A DNA stretch of 64,000 nt. Source: Neobacillus sp. DY30 (GTDB lineage Bacteria > Bacillota > Bacilli > Bacillales > Cytobacillaceae). How positions within the stretch are numbered: position 1 is the first letter of the stretch; each line of letters starts with the position of its first letter. The stretch is from NCBI RefSeq assembly GCF_030123065.1, contig NZ_CP126093.1, forward strand, positions 6,075,712 through 6,139,711, written 5' to 3'. A program made the position numbers and the translations under genes. Positions 33,442 to 42,691 of the stretch are shown piece after piece. The notes below the pieces were generated by a model. The model saw only the letters and a list, made by a program, of their open reading frames with translations. It did no database searches and had not been told where the DNA came from.

Positions 33442-35255
33442 TCATCCTCTTCCGTTTGCTCATATGGCAGTGAGAAAGAAATTTTTGTTCCTTTTCCCTC
33501 TTCACTTACAGCCCAAATCACACCGCCATGAACATTTACCATTTCTTTTGCAATGGCCAATCCTAATCCTGTACCGCCCAACTTCCTCGTCCTTGCTTTA
33601 TCAACTCGGTAAAAACGGTCAAATATTTTGCCGATATTCTCCTTTGGAATCCCTACACCTTGATCAGAAACACTGACAATAATTTTTTCATCTTCCTCTT
33701 TTATTGAGAAAGTTATTAGACCGCCTTCTGGAGAATATTTCATTGCATTCGAGATGATATTGTAAAGAACCTGGGTCATTTTATCCTCATCAATTTCTAC
33801 AAAGATAGGATGAACCGGCAGTTCCCTTTTGAAGCTAACATTTTGCTGCTTCGCCATTTCAAAACGATCAATAATTCGATCATAAAAATCAACAAAATTG
33901 ACCCATTCTTTATTGAGTCGATAATCCGTGCTATCCAACTTGGAGAGTTGAAGAAGGTCATTGACTAACCGAATCATTCTTTCTGTTTCGGTTCTCGTTA
34001 CTTCTAGGAAATTGGGAGCAATTTCTTCATCCTTCCATGCACCATCTGCCAGCGCTTCTAAATAACTTCTCATCGTTGTAAGCGGAGTTCGTAATTCATG
34101 TGATACATTAGCTACAAACTCTCTTCTCTCCGCATCGATTTTTTCCTGGTCCGTAATATCATGAAGAACTGCAATCAAACCGTTCACAAAACCAGTTTCT
34201 TTTTGAATGACTGAAAAATTGGCACGGAGGATGTAATGTTCCTTTTTCGTACTATAATCAAGAATTAATGATTCTTTTTCCTCTAATAAATCTTCGAATG
34301 TGTTGGTATCTGTTAAGCCTAATAAAGAAACGATTGGCTGCGAAAGAACTGTTTCACGTGAAACATTCAGCATCTCTGCCGCAGGATCGTTAATTAATAT
34401 CACTCTGCCCTTACGATCTGTGGCAATAACTCCATCTGTCATATACGATAAAACAGAAGAAAGCTTTCTTCTTTCTCCTTCTGTCATCGCCTGTGCTTCC
34501 TGCAGCTTTTTCGTTAAGTTATTAAACGTAACGGCTAAAGTACCAATTTCATCCTGGCCATACACTCTAACTTTTCGTGAAAAGTTACCCTTCGCCATCG
34601 CCAATGCCTGCTTTCTCATATCAACAATTGGTCTGGTAATCGTCTGGGCTAGAAGTATCCCTAATATCGCTGTGATCGCTAAAGCAATCCCGGTACCTGT
34701 AGCAAATATCCCATTAATGGTTTTCATTTGGGTAAAAACATTTTCTATTTTTGCCACAAGATAGATGGCACCAATGACTTGATCCCCCGACTTAATTGGA
34801 GTAGATAGGACCCAAATGCGATGAAGATTATGCGGCTCAATTCGAATATTGCTTTGATCTTCCTCTAAATTAAGGGATTGTGTGATAAGGAGTTCCGTGG
34901 TCCGTTGTCCTACGACACCCTGATTCTGACCTGAGGTTCCGATAATCTTTCGAGTCTTCCCTTCAATTACACTAACTTCGGATATATCTGCTGATTCAAA
35001 ATCGCGCAGTATTTTCCTAATTTCTTCTTCAAGGGTAGGGTCTTCAGGAGTTCTTTTCTTTTCCATCTCTTCGACCACATTATAGGCAAGTAAATTGACA
35101 CGTTCCTTTAAGGAGTTTTGAAAATTCGTCCTTAATGTATCTTCCAGCTGCCTAACAAAATAAACGCCGATGATCTGCATTGCTACTAAGATAAGCAGAA
35201 CATAAATAATGACGAATTTTACGTGTATAGAACGAAAAAAACTAACCTTGTTCAT
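33432..35255 (-). CDS. walK: sensor histidine kinase WalK (YycG)
   Basis: Essential kinase that sets WalR phosphorylation according to cell-wall synthesis. 607 residues: TM1 (about 12-34), extracellular PAS-like domain, TM2 (about 180-203), HAMP (to about 255), cytoplasmic PAS (about 262-330), HisKA with SHELRTPLTTM (His386) and HATPase with N-box NIISNAMKYS, G1 DQGVGIPKENI and G2 GGTGLGLAI. I start at the ATG of MNKVSFFRS (35253-35255), as in B. subtilis; an ATG three codons earlier overlaps the walR stop but has a 2-base ribosome-site spacing. A perfect parS site lies inside the gene. Confidence 0.96.
   Translation of the reverse strand: MNKVSFFRSIHVKFVIIYVLLILVAMQIIGVYFVRQLEDTLRTNFQNSLKERVNLLAYNVVEEMEKKRTPEDPTLEEEIRKILRDFESADISEVSVIEGKTRKIIGTSGQNQGVVGQRTTELLITQSLNLEEDQSNIRIEPHNLHRIWVLSTPIKSGDQVIGAIYLVAKIENVFTQMKTINGIFATGTGIALAITAILGILLAQTITRPIVDMRKQALAMAKGNFSRKVRVYGQDEIGTLAVTFNNLTKKLQEAQAMTEGERRKLSSVLSYMTDGVIATDRKGRVILINDPAAEMLNVSRETVLSQPIVSLLGLTDTNTFEDLLEEKESLILDYSTKKEHYILRANFSVIQKETGFVNGLIAVLHDITDQEKIDAERREFVANVSHELRTPLTTMRSYLEALADGAWKDEEIAPNFLEVTRTETERMIRLVNDLLQLSKLDSTDYRLNKEWVNFVDFYDRIIDRFEMAKQQNVSFKRELPVHPIFVEIDEDKMTQVLYNIISNAMKYSPEGGLITFSIKEEDEKIIVSVSDQGVGIPKENIGKIFDRFYRVDKARTRKLGGTGLGLAIAKEMVNVHGGVIWAVSEEGKGTKISFSLPYEQTEEDEWS
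34350..34365. promoter_or_regulatory. parS site within walK
   Basis: TGTTTCACGTGAAACA, a perfect 16-base palindrome identical to the parS consensus bound by ParB/Spo0J. Confidence 0.92.
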
Positions 35256-35263
35256 GTAGGGCA

Positions 35264-35974
35264 TTACTCCTGATCAGGGTTACGCAAATAGTAGCCCACT
35301 CCTCTGCGGGTAACAATCCATGTAGGGTGGCTCGGATTATCTTCAATCTTCTCACGCAAACGGCGAACGGTTACGTCTACAGTTCGAACATCACCATAAT
35401 AATCATAGCCCCAGACGGTTTGCAGAAGGTGTTCCCTTGTCATAACCTGTCCGATGTGTTTAGCCAAATAGTAGAGAAGTTCAAATTCACGGTGCGTGAG
35501 TTCAATTGTTTCACCACGTTTTGAAACTACATATGCATTTGGATGAATGGTAAGGGAACCAATTTCAATTTCATTTGTTTCCACTTCTTCATCTGCCTGA
35601 GAGACAACAACTTGATGACGGCGTAAATTTGCCTTTACCCTTGCAATCAATTCTCTTGTGCTGAATGGCTTTGTCACATAATCATCTGCGCCGAGTTCAA
35701 GACCTAATACTTTGTCGATTTCTGAATCTTTGGCCGTTAACATAATAATCGGCATATCGTATTTTTTACGTACTTCACGGCAAACTTCCATTCCATCCTT
35801 TAATGGAAGCATAATATCTAACAAAATTAAATCTGGCTGTACCTCTTCTACCATAACCAGAGCTTCATTTCCATCATAAGCACTATATACATCGTAACCT
35901 TCTTTTTTTAGGTTAAACTGCAATATATCCGCAATCGGTTTTTCATCATCAACTACGAGAATTTTCTTTTCCAT
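35264..35974 (-). CDS. walR: response regulator WalR (YycF)
   Basis: Essential OmpR-family regulator of autolysins and cell-wall genes. 236 residues: receiver (1-120) with DDEKP, phospho-acceptor Asp53 in LILLDIMLP, TAKDS and KPFS; then the winged helix (about 135-232) with ELTHREFELLYYLAKH and RTVDVTVRRLREKIE. Start at the ATG at 35972-35974 (MEKKILVVDD), 8 bases from AAGGAG; an ATG six bases upstream is too close. First gene of walR-K-H-I-J. Confidence 0.97.
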   Translation of the reverse strand: MEKKILVVDDEKPIADILQFNLKKEGYDVYSAYDGNEALVMVEEVQPDLILLDIMLPLKDGMEVCREVRKKYDMPIIMLTAKDSEIDKVLGLELGADDYVTKPFSTRELIARVKANLRRHQVVVSQADEEVETNEIEIGSLTIHPNAYVVSKRGETIELTHREFELLYYLAKHIGQVMTREHLLQTVWGYDYYGDVRTVDVTVRRLREKIEDNPSHPTWIVTRRGVGYYLRNPDQE

Positions 35975-36087
35975 ACCCATTGCTCCTTTGTTTTTAAAAT
36001 CTAGCGAATAAGTTAAATGGCATTTCTACTCTAGTTTACTTTACCATGGTTTTAGCAGTAATTCATCTATTAGTAGTATTTGACACC

Positions 36088-36119
36088 AAAAGAGCCTCTA
36101 GTACGCTAGAGACTCTTTT
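36088..36119 (-). terminator. terminator of the M23 endopeptidase gene
   Basis: AAAAGAG-CTCTAG with CTAGAG-CTCTTTT around 4 bases, T-rich after on the minus strand. Confidence 0.85.
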
Positions 36120-36131
36120 ATGATAAATGCA

Positions 36132-37592
36132 TTACTTTAAATAACTCATTGGATTTTGAAGTGCTCCATTTTTGTATACTTCAAAATGCAAATGTACTCC
36201 CGTTGAATTTCCAGTTGAACCCATTATGCCAATAGCTGAACCTTGTGAAACAGTTTGTCCTGCACTTACACTGATAGAGGCAAGATGAGCATAGACCGTA
36301 CGCAGGCCATTTTGATGATCAATAACAATTTTGTTACCGTAGCCGCCGTTATCATAACCTGCTGATACAACCTTGCCATTATCAGCAGCCTTTATGGTTC
36401 GATCACTAGGTCTAGCAATATCAATACCTTTGTGAGCTCTGCCCCATCTTTGGCCTTGCTGGCTGGATACGTAGCCTCCAACTGTCGGCCATGCAAGATT
36501 TCCAGTACCGCGTGAAGGAATCACCTTAGTTCCTTTTACGACAATGTGAGGAACCGGGTCTGCAAGTACAGTCTCACTTGTGACCACACTGCTGATGACT
36601 GTTCCGTTTTGTGTTGAAACCCGATAGTTTACAGAGCGTTCTCCATTTTTACCTTCCTGCTGTACTTTTGTTTCACCTTTAGGCATGTTACCGTCTTCTA
36701 CTACTTGATTTACAAATGGAATAGCTTCTTTTCGATTCTCTTCTTTCTCCACAATAATTTCAAGATATGGCTTTAAAACCGTCACATTAACCTCTTGGCC
36801 AATATTTACAACAGAATCCTCTGTAAGCCCTGGGTTTAATGCAAGAAAGTCAGCTAAAGTTAATCCATGATTATTGGCAATTGTTCCTAGAACATCACCC
36901 GGTTGAGCTGCATATTTCTTTTCTTCTAACGTACCCTTTTGTAAGAAGGTAACTGCTTCTTCAGCCGACATAATTTTGTCTGGCGTTACTTTTTGTGAAT
37001 CAAATGAAACATCTTTCGATACTTTTACGTCTAGTATACGAGATTCATTTTCTTTCAATGCAGGAAGCTCAGGTATAGATGCAACTTTTTTAGCTTCTAA
37101 TTCATCAAGTTGAGCTTGATTTACATATTTAAGTTTAAGTTGATTAATGACATCTTCTGCTGTTTCTTGATTTTCTAAAAATGCAACCGGCTGACCATCA
37201 ATGACGATGACGGAGGCTTCAGCTTGAAGCTGGATCGCACTCTCAAGATTTTGAATGGTTTCTGTATCATTTGCTGTTGAATGAAAAACTTGTTCCTTTA
37301 TGTACTCAATATCAGAATCAAACTCTACGGTTAAATCCTTAGTTGATTCTTGGAACAGATTTGCTTTTTCTTCGACAATTTTTTCAACAACCTCTTTATT
37401 TGAAACAGTGCCTATATATTCTTGATTATGATATACATGGTATACCGTTGTTAATTTAATTGATCCGGCAGCACTAGCAGAAAAGCTGCTAAACAATAAT
37501 GTGGAAGCTGTAAACGCTGCCATTACAGCAGTTTTCAAGGATTGTTTTATCGCTAATTTACTTGATTTACTTCCTTTATTAAAAAATAACAT
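36132..37592 (-). CDS. secreted M23 murein endopeptidase with LysM and G5 domains
   Basis: 486 residues: signal peptide (about 1-41, cleavage after SASA), a helical N-terminal domain (about 45-230), a LysM wall-binding motif (about 232-280, YAAQPGDVLGTIANNHGLTLADFLALN), a G5 domain (about 283-360) and an M23 LytM-type peptidase (about 375-484). The zinc site is H-x(3)-D in RAHKGIDIA and H-x-H in GVHLHFEVY; HLASISVS holds a further catalytic His. It would cut peptide cross-bridges in the wall. It sits directly upstream of walR in the same direction; the promoter has a WalR-like box. GGAGG before the ATG. Confidence 0.92.
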   Translation of the reverse strand: MLFFNKGSKSSKLAIKQSLKTAVMAAFTASTLLFSSFSASAAGSIKLTTVYHVYHNQEYIGTVSNKEVVEKIVEEKANLFQESTKDLTVEFDSDIEYIKEQVFHSTANDTETIQNLESAIQLQAEASVIVIDGQPVAFLENQETAEDVINQLKLKYVNQAQLDELEAKKVASIPELPALKENESRILDVKVSKDVSFDSQKVTPDKIMSAEEAVTFLQKGTLEEKKYAAQPGDVLGTIANNHGLTLADFLALNPGLTEDSVVNIGQEVNVTVLKPYLEIIVEKEENRKEAIPFVNQVVEDGNMPKGETKVQQEGKNGERSVNYRVSTQNGTVISSVVTSETVLADPVPHIVVKGTKVIPSRGTGNLAWPTVGGYVSSQQGQRWGRAHKGIDIARPSDRTIKAADNGKVVSAGYDNGGYGNKIVIDHQNGLRTVYAHLASISVSAGQTVSQGSAIGIMGSTGNSTGVHLHFEVYKNGALQNPMSYLK

Positions 37593-37721
37593 TGGAATCC
37601 TCCTAAATCACGGAAACAACTCTCTTAATCTAGTACTTTATAACCACAAAAGAAATTTCCCTCTTTTTCTACTTTATAACTTTACCATAATTTTTTAGTA
37701 AATAACGATTAGTCTTTATAA

Positions 37722-37738
37722 TGTAACAAAATTGTATA
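37722..37738. promoter_or_regulatory. WalR-box-like direct repeat upstream of the M23 gene
   Basis: TGTAAC-AAAAT-TGTATA on the plus strand fits TGTWAH-N5-TGTWAH with one mismatch, about 130 bases before the M23 start, next to a TATAAA that could be a -10 on the minus strand. The rest of 37593-37945 shows no gene. Confidence 0.5.
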
Positions 37739-37945
37739 ATAGCTGACATTTTACTACACGCATAGGAGTTGTAATAATAGGTTTTTATCAGTGTCATTTC
37801 TCCTATATTAGTAGGTAAAAGTTAATATACCAGCGTTTTGGTAAAGTATTATTGTATGACCATATTTTACAAATAGAGACAAACTTCGCTGAACCACTGG
37901 AAATATTTGGTCATTATATTACAAAAGCATTAAGATTATTACAAA

Positions 37946-37975
37946 TAAAAAAGAAGCTTACAATTTGCAAGCTTC
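37946..37975 (-). terminator. terminator of the tRNA operon
   Basis: GAAGCTTGCAAATTGTAAGCTTC forms a hairpin with one mismatch, followed by TTTTTTATTT on the minus strand. Confidence 0.8.
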
Positions 37976-37985
37976 TCTCTTATAA

Positions 37986-38058
37986 TGGCTCAGGACGGAA
38001 TCGAACCGCCGACACAAGGATTTTCAGTCCTTTGCTCTACCGACTGAGCTACTGAGCC
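37986..38058 (-). tRNA. tRNA-Phe (GAA)
   Basis: Minus strand: acceptor GGCTCAG/CTGAGCC, D arm AGCTCAGTCGGTAGAGC, anticodon stem AAGGA/TCCTT with loop CTGAAAA (GAA), T loop GGTTCGATTCC. CCA is not encoded. Last of four tRNAs. Confidence 0.95.
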
Positions 38059-38065
38059 ATATGTA

Positions 38066-38142
38066 TGGCGGTCTGGACGGGACTCGAACCCGCGACCTCC
38101 TGCGTGACAGGCAGGCATTCTAACCAACTGAACTACCAAACC
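38066..38142 (-). tRNA. tRNA-Asp (GTC)
   Basis: Minus strand: acceptor GGTTTGG/CCAGACC, anticodon loop CTGTCAC (GTC), T arm GGGTTCGAGTCCC. CCA is encoded (38068-38066). Confidence 0.95.
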
Positions 38143-38208
38143 ATTTTTTTAATTGATCGTCAGCAAGGTAACCGGACTTGCCAGTCGCTTGCCAACAATC
38201 AAATACCA

Positions 38209-38280
38209 TGACCCCTACGGGATTCGAACCCGTGTTACCGCCGTGAAAGGGCGGTGTCTTAACCGCTTGACCAAGGGGCC
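38209..38280 (-). tRNA. tRNA-Glu (TTC)
   Basis: Minus strand: acceptor GGCCCCT/AGGGGTC, anticodon loop CTTTCAC (TTC), T arm GGGTTCGAATCCC. CCA is not encoded. Confidence 0.95.
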
Positions 38281-38325
38281 ATATTTTTAAAATAGAAAGT
38301 TATTTTCGCTTTCGCGAAAAAACTT

Positions 38326-38401
38326 TGGTGAGCCATGAAGGACTCGAACCTTCGACCCTCTGATTAAAAGTCAGATGCTCTACCAACTGAGCTAATGGCT
38401 C
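38326..38401 (-). tRNA. tRNA-Lys (TTT)
   Basis: Minus strand: acceptor GAGCCAT/ATGGCTC, D arm AGCTCAGTTGGTAGAGC, anticodon loop CTTTTAA (TTT), T arm AGGTTCGAGTCCT. CCA is encoded (38328-38326). First tRNA after purA. Confidence 0.95.
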
Positions 38402-38496
38402 GTACTAATATGTCTCGTTCGTGACGACGCTTTTTATATTATCATGGTTTATACATATAGTGCAATACTTTTTCTAAAAAAGTTTTAAAAAAAATT

Positions 38497-38524
38497 AAAG
38501 CCCTCGAATGATGAGGGCTTTTTC
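38497..38524. terminator. terminator of purA
   Basis: AAAGCCCTC and GAGGGCTTT pair around 7 bases; T-rich on the minus-strand exit side. Confidence 0.85.
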
Positions 38525-38528
38525 AAGA

Positions 38529-39821
38529 TTAAATTTGTCTCCAAGGGCTGCGAACAACATTTGTTTGATTGCGATCTGGTCCTACAGAGAAAGTTGTTAA
38601 TGGTATACCAGTAAGCTGGGTTACACGCTCAACATAATGGCGCGCATTAACTGGCAATTCATCTAATGATTTTACACCCGTAATATCCTCAGGCCAGCCT
38701 GGAAGCTCTTCATAAACAGGCTCACATTCGCTTAATACCTTTAAGCTCGCAGGATATTCAGTAATTAATTCCCCTTTATAACTGTATGCTGTACAAATCT
38801 TCAATGTTTCAATTCCTGATAACACATCAATTGAATTCAAGGATAGATCGGTTAAACCGCTGACACGGCGTGCATGGCGGACAACTACACTGTCAAACCA
38901 GCCGATACGGCGTGGACGTCCTGTCGTTGTACCATATTCCCGGCCTACTTCACGGATTTGATTTCCAATTTCATCATGTAATTCAGTTGGGAATGGTCCG
39001 TCACCTACACGAGAGGTATAGGCCTTACAAACTCCCACAACATGAGTAATTTTTGATGGACCAACACCAGAACCAATCGTTACGCCGCCTGCAACTGGAT
39101 TCGAAGAAGTTACAAATGGGTACGTACCTTGGTCAATATCCAGCATAACGCCCTGAGCACCTTCAAATAAAACTCGTTTTCCTTCATCTAGTGCGTCGTT
39201 TAATACGACAGATGTATCACAAACATATTGTTTAATTTGCTGTCCATATTCAAAATACTCGTCTAAAATTTCTTCTTTTGTAAAACCAGTCGTCTCATAA
39301 ATACGCTCAAATAAACGATTTTTTTCAGCTAGGTTACGTTCAAGCTTTTCTTCAAAAACATCACGCTCAAGAAGGTCAGCGATTCTGATTCCAACACGTG
39401 CTGCCTTATCCATATAAGCAGGACCGATTCCTTTTTTAGTGGTTCCAATTTTATTGGCACCCTTACTTTCTTCCTCAACAACATCCAGCTTTAAATGGTA
39501 AGGAAGGATTACATGTGCACGGTTGCTGATACGAAGGTTATCGGTTGTAATTCCCTTTTCATGCAAGTAAGCAAGTTCTGCTACAAGCGCCTTCGGATCC
39601 ACAACCATTCCATTTCCAATGACACAAATTTTTTCCTTATAAAAAATTCCTGATGGAATCAGGTGTAATTTATAGGTTTCACCGTTGAACTTGATCGTAT
39701 GACCAGCATTATTTCCACCTTGATAACGAGCGATTGCTTCTGCATTTTCAGAAAGGAAATCGGTAATTTTACCTTTTCCTTCATCTCCCCATTGTGTACC
39801 AACTACCACTACTGATGTCAT
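38529..39821 (-). CDS. purA: adenylosuccinate synthetase PurA
   Basis: GTP-driven joining of IMP and aspartate, first committed step to AMP. 430 residues with the family motifs GTQWGDEGKGKITD (P-loop-like, catalytic Asp), RYQGGNNAGHTI (His41 region), GIGPAY, and the C-terminal VGPDRNQT GTP site. Monocistronic: own terminator, and a PurBox-like pair in the upstream spacer suggests PurR control. GGAGGT before the ATG. Confidence 0.97.
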   Translation of the reverse strand: MTSVVVVGTQWGDEGKGKITDFLSENAEAIARYQGGNNAGHTIKFNGETYKLHLIPSGIFYKEKICVIGNGMVVDPKALVAELAYLHEKGITTDNLRISNRAHVILPYHLKLDVVEEESKGANKIGTTKKGIGPAYMDKAARVGIRIADLLERDVFEEKLERNLAEKNRLFERIYETTGFTKEEILDEYFEYGQQIKQYVCDTSVVLNDALDEGKRVLFEGAQGVMLDIDQGTYPFVTSSNPVAGGVTIGSGVGPSKITHVVGVCKAYTSRVGDGPFPTELHDEIGNQIREVGREYGTTTGRPRRIGWFDSVVVRHARRVSGLTDLSLNSIDVLSGIETLKICTAYSYKGELITEYPASLKVLSECEPVYEELPGWPEDITGVKSLDELPVNARHYVERVTQLTGIPLTTFSVGPDRNQTNVVRSPWRQI

Positions 39822-39899
39822 AAAGGCACCTCCAAATTATATACGCATTTCTTTTTCCCACACACAAGTTTAACAATATATACGACCAAAAGTCAACAA

Positions 39900-39942
39900 A
39901 ACACGAACGATTTATATTAACTTATAAAAATATGTTCGTAAA
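39900..39942. promoter_or_regulatory. PurBox-like inverted pair upstream of purA
   Basis: CGAAC (39904-39908) and GTTCG (39934-39938) face each other with 25 bases between, in AT-rich flanks resembling AWWWCCGAACWWT. PurR of Bacillus binds such converging boxes; purA is a known target in B. subtilis. Spacing is slightly larger than usual. Confidence 0.5.
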
Positions 39943-40034
39943 ATATTAATTTACGAATCTATCTTGTATTGGATGATGGATTTCCATAAAATAGGTAGTA
40001 AAACTTTTTTAAAATAATAAAGAGGAAGTGTTAT

Positions 40035-40943
40035 ATGTTATTTAGACCGCGGCCAGAAAAGCTAGAATTAATCTTATTAAGATATTTAAAGCCACGAATG
40101 GAGTTCTCCTATGATCAGGCGTTAAATTACACCAACCTTGTAAAAGGGTATGAAGGGGAGTTAAAAAGCGATATTTGGCTCAAAGGATTAACAGGTGAGT
40201 GGCTGGTTCTCCATGATTTATTATTTGAATATCATGGTTCAAAATTTCAAATTGATACCTTGATTATCACTTTCGAGAAAATTTACCTTTTAGATGTTAA
40301 ATATTTTGAGGGAGATTACTCGATCAAAGATGATAAATGGTATAACCCCGCAGGTACCCTCCAAAAGAACCCATTACACCAGCTTGAACGTTGTGAGACT
40401 TTACTTACAAAATTACTGCTCAAATTAGGACATCATTATGAGATTGAATCCTATCTAATCTTCAACAACCCCGAGTTTCACTTAAACACGACCTCAATAA
40501 ATCCTGCTTTTATTTTTCCAACACAGCTTAACCGCTTTTTGAAAAAACTAAACATGAAGCCTGTTAAACTCCATAAAAAACACTATCAATTAGCGAAACA
40601 ATTAGTAGACCATAACCAAGAAGAGTCCCCTTATTCGCGTTTACCGCAATACTCCTTCGAAAAGTTAAAAAAGGGAATAATCTGCTCAAATAACTGTAAT
40701 ACCTTTTACTCAGATGAGCAGCTGATATGTAAGAAGTGCGGGTGCAAAGAGGAAGTAGATGCAGCAGTTTTAAGGAGTGTGGAGGAATTTTCGTTACTAT
40801 TTCCGGATAGAAAGATTACAACAGAAGGTATCCATGATTGGTGTGGAATAATAAAGTCCAAAAAAACTATTAGGCGTATTTTAAGGAAGTACCTCACACT
40901 GCACAGACATAGCAGATCATCTTATTACAGCTTTAAAGAGTAG
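40035..40943 (+). CDS. NERD-domain protein
   Basis: 302 residues. The N-terminal third (about 35-150) is a NERD (nuclease-related) domain: GLTGEWLVLHDLLFEYHGSKFQIDTLIITFEKIYLLDVKYFEGDY, where the E...D...D-x-K pattern is the nuclease-like core, then NPLHQLERCETLL. The C-terminal part has a C-x-x-C pair (ICKKCGCKEE, with ICSNNC upstream), probably a zinc ribbon, and an HTH-like tail. Substrate unknown. It points against the surrounding core genes and is likely a later insertion. GAGGAAG before the ATG. Confidence 0.8.
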   Translation: MLFRPRPEKLELILLRYLKPRMEFSYDQALNYTNLVKGYEGELKSDIWLKGLTGEWLVLHDLLFEYHGSKFQIDTLIITFEKIYLLDVKYFEGDYSIKDDKWYNPAGTLQKNPLHQLERCETLLTKLLLKLGHHYEIESYLIFNNPEFHLNTTSINPAFIFPTQLNRFLKKLNMKPVKLHKKHYQLAKQLVDHNQEESPYSRLPQYSFEKLKKGIICSNNCNTFYSDEQLICKKCGCKEEVDAAVLRSVEEFSLLFPDRKITTEGIHDWCGIIKSKKTIRRILRKYLTLHRHSRSSYYSFKE

Positions 40944-40950
40944 TTATTTC

Positions 40951-41101
40951 TATTCGTTACCGCCTATCCGCTTTCTGAGCGAAATTGGGCATGAATATTT
41001 GATATTCGTTACCGCAAACTCCCTTTTTTAGTATGAGCGGGCACGAATAGATTCTATTCGTTACCGCTAATCCCACTTTTCAAGGGGAATGGGCACAAAT
41101 A
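40951..41101. repeat. three tandem 52-bp hairpin repeats
   Basis: TATTCGTTACCGC starts at 40951, 41003 and 41055, exactly 52 bases apart. Each is followed about 22 bases later by a GGGCAYRAATA arm (40987, 41039, 41091). In the central unit TATTCGTTACCGC can fold with GCGGGCACGAATA. The inner sequence differs between units. Confidence 0.9.
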
Positions 41102-41123
41102 CCTTTTTGGGACCAAAAACCCT

Positions 41124-41152
41124 ATAAAAAAACCCAGCCAAATATTTGGCTG
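41124..41152 (-). terminator. terminator of dnaB
   Basis: CAGCCAAATATTTGGCTG is a perfect palindrome and T-rich sequence follows on the minus strand. Confidence 0.8.
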
Positions 41153-41168
41153 AGCTCTCTCTAAAAAA

Positions 41169-42518
41169 CTACGCGCTCGGATCATATCGCGTCTCCAAGT
41201 TTACGAATTTATTATATTCCTTTACAAAGGCTAGTGAGACGGTGCCGGTTGGACCGTTACGCTGCTTAGCAATAATAATTTCGATGATGTTTTTATTCTC
41301 GGACTCTTTATCATAGTAATCATCACGGTATAAGAAGGCAACGATGTCGGCATCCTGCTCAATCGAACCAGATTCACGGATATCGGACATCATTGGACGT
41401 TTGTCCTGACGCTGCTCGACACCACGGGAAAGCTGAGACAGGGCAATAACTGGCACCTGAAGCTCACGGGCTAATTGCTTTAGGGAACGGGAAATTTCCG
41501 ATACTTCCTGCTGACGGTTTTCGCCAGCACGTCCGCTGCCTAAGATAAGCTGCAAGTAATCAATCAAAATCATCCCTAGACCGTGCTCTTGTTTTAAGCG
41601 GCGGCACTTGGAACGAATATCACTAATTCTTACCCCCGGTGTATCATCAATGAAGATACCTGAGTTTGAAAGACTGCCCATTGCCATTGTCAGTTTGCCC
41701 CAGTCATCATCTGTCAGAGTACCGGTACGAAGCCTTTGGGCATCGATATTTCCCTCGGCACAAAGAAGACGCATGACAAGCTGTTCAGCACCCATCTCAA
41801 GACTAAAAATAGCAATATTTTCACCTGTTTTGTGCGCTACGTTTTGAGCAATATTTAAGGCGAAGGCTGTTTTACCCACCGAAGGACGGGCACCCACGAT
41901 AATTAAGTCATTGCGCTGGAATCCTGCTGTCATTCGATCAAGCTCAATAAAGCCTGTCTCAAGCCCGGTAATCTCCCCGGCACGCTGGTGCATTTGCTCA
42001 ATATTGTCATACGTACGAACCAGGACATCTTTAATATTGTGGAATGCTCCCGCATTTTTACGCTGGGCAACGGCAAGGATATTTTTTTCAGCCTCGCTTA
42101 ATAGTGCTTCCACTTCGTCTTCACGAGAATAGCCATCTGAGGCAATCTCGGTTGCTGTCCGAATTAAACGTCTTAGCAAAGACTTTTCTTCTACGATTCT
42201 CGCATAATATTCAATATTAGCTGCGGTTGGTACTGAGCTTGCCAGTTCACTTAAGTAACTTACTCCGCCTGTATCTTCAATTAGCTTTGCTGCCGCTAAT
42301 TCCTCTGTTACCGTTACAAGGTCAACCACCTTACCCTCGTCGTTAAGCTTCAGCATGGCATTAAAGATCTTTTGGTGTGAGGCACGATAGAAATCCTCAG
42401 GGATTAAGATCTCAGAAGCCACAGTTAACGCAGAGGGTTCTAAGAAAATTGCACCTAAGACAGCTTGTTCAGCCTCTATATTTTGGGGTGGGAGACGATC
42501 TGCATATAAATCATTCAT
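41169..42518 (-). CDS. dnaB: replicative DNA helicase (DnaB family; DnaC in B. subtilis)
   Basis: Hexameric 5'-3' helicase of the replication fork. 449 residues: N-terminal helical domain (about 10-110, PPQNIEAEQAVLGAIFLEPSAL) and RecA-like motor with Walker A GARPSVGKTAF (about 207), Walker B MILIDYLQL, and arginine finger region IIEIIIAKQRNGPTG. In B. subtilis the same gene next to rplI is called dnaC, while B. subtilis dnaB is a loader; I use the general name. Confidence 0.97.
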   Translation of the reverse strand: MNDLYADRLPPQNIEAEQAVLGAIFLEPSALTVASEILIPEDFYRASHQKIFNAMLKLNDEGKVVDLVTVTEELAAAKLIEDTGGVSYLSELASSVPTAANIEYYARIVEEKSLLRRLIRTATEIASDGYSREDEVEALLSEAEKNILAVAQRKNAGAFHNIKDVLVRTYDNIEQMHQRAGEITGLETGFIELDRMTAGFQRNDLIIVGARPSVGKTAFALNIAQNVAHKTGENIAIFSLEMGAEQLVMRLLCAEGNIDAQRLRTGTLTDDDWGKLTMAMGSLSNSGIFIDDTPGVRISDIRSKCRRLKQEHGLGMILIDYLQLILGSGRAGENRQQEVSEISRSLKQLARELQVPVIALSQLSRGVEQRQDKRPMMSDIRESGSIEQDADIVAFLYRDDYYDKESENKNIIEIIIAKQRNGPTGTVSLAFVKEYNKFVNLETRYDPSA

Positions 42519-42691
42519 CTATCAAAAAACCTCCTATTTTGAAGAGGATAAATTATATAGTAATAGTTTTAAGCGGAAATATGTCCATAATGAAGAAAAG
42601 TGACCAGTCTCGACCGATCACATCACTTTTGAAAAGTTTCCTGATTAACTTTTATTATTTTAACATGTTTATCTAAAATTTGAACTGGAAA

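Noticed and set aside
37852..38055. Plus-strand open frame ending in the tRNA cluster
   Set aside because: It runs antisense through tRNA-Phe; the tail is a known false-gene pattern from tRNA antisense.
40944..41110. 52-bp repeats as a CRISPR array
   Set aside because: Only three units, the shared part is short and the units fold as hairpins; no cas genes nearby.
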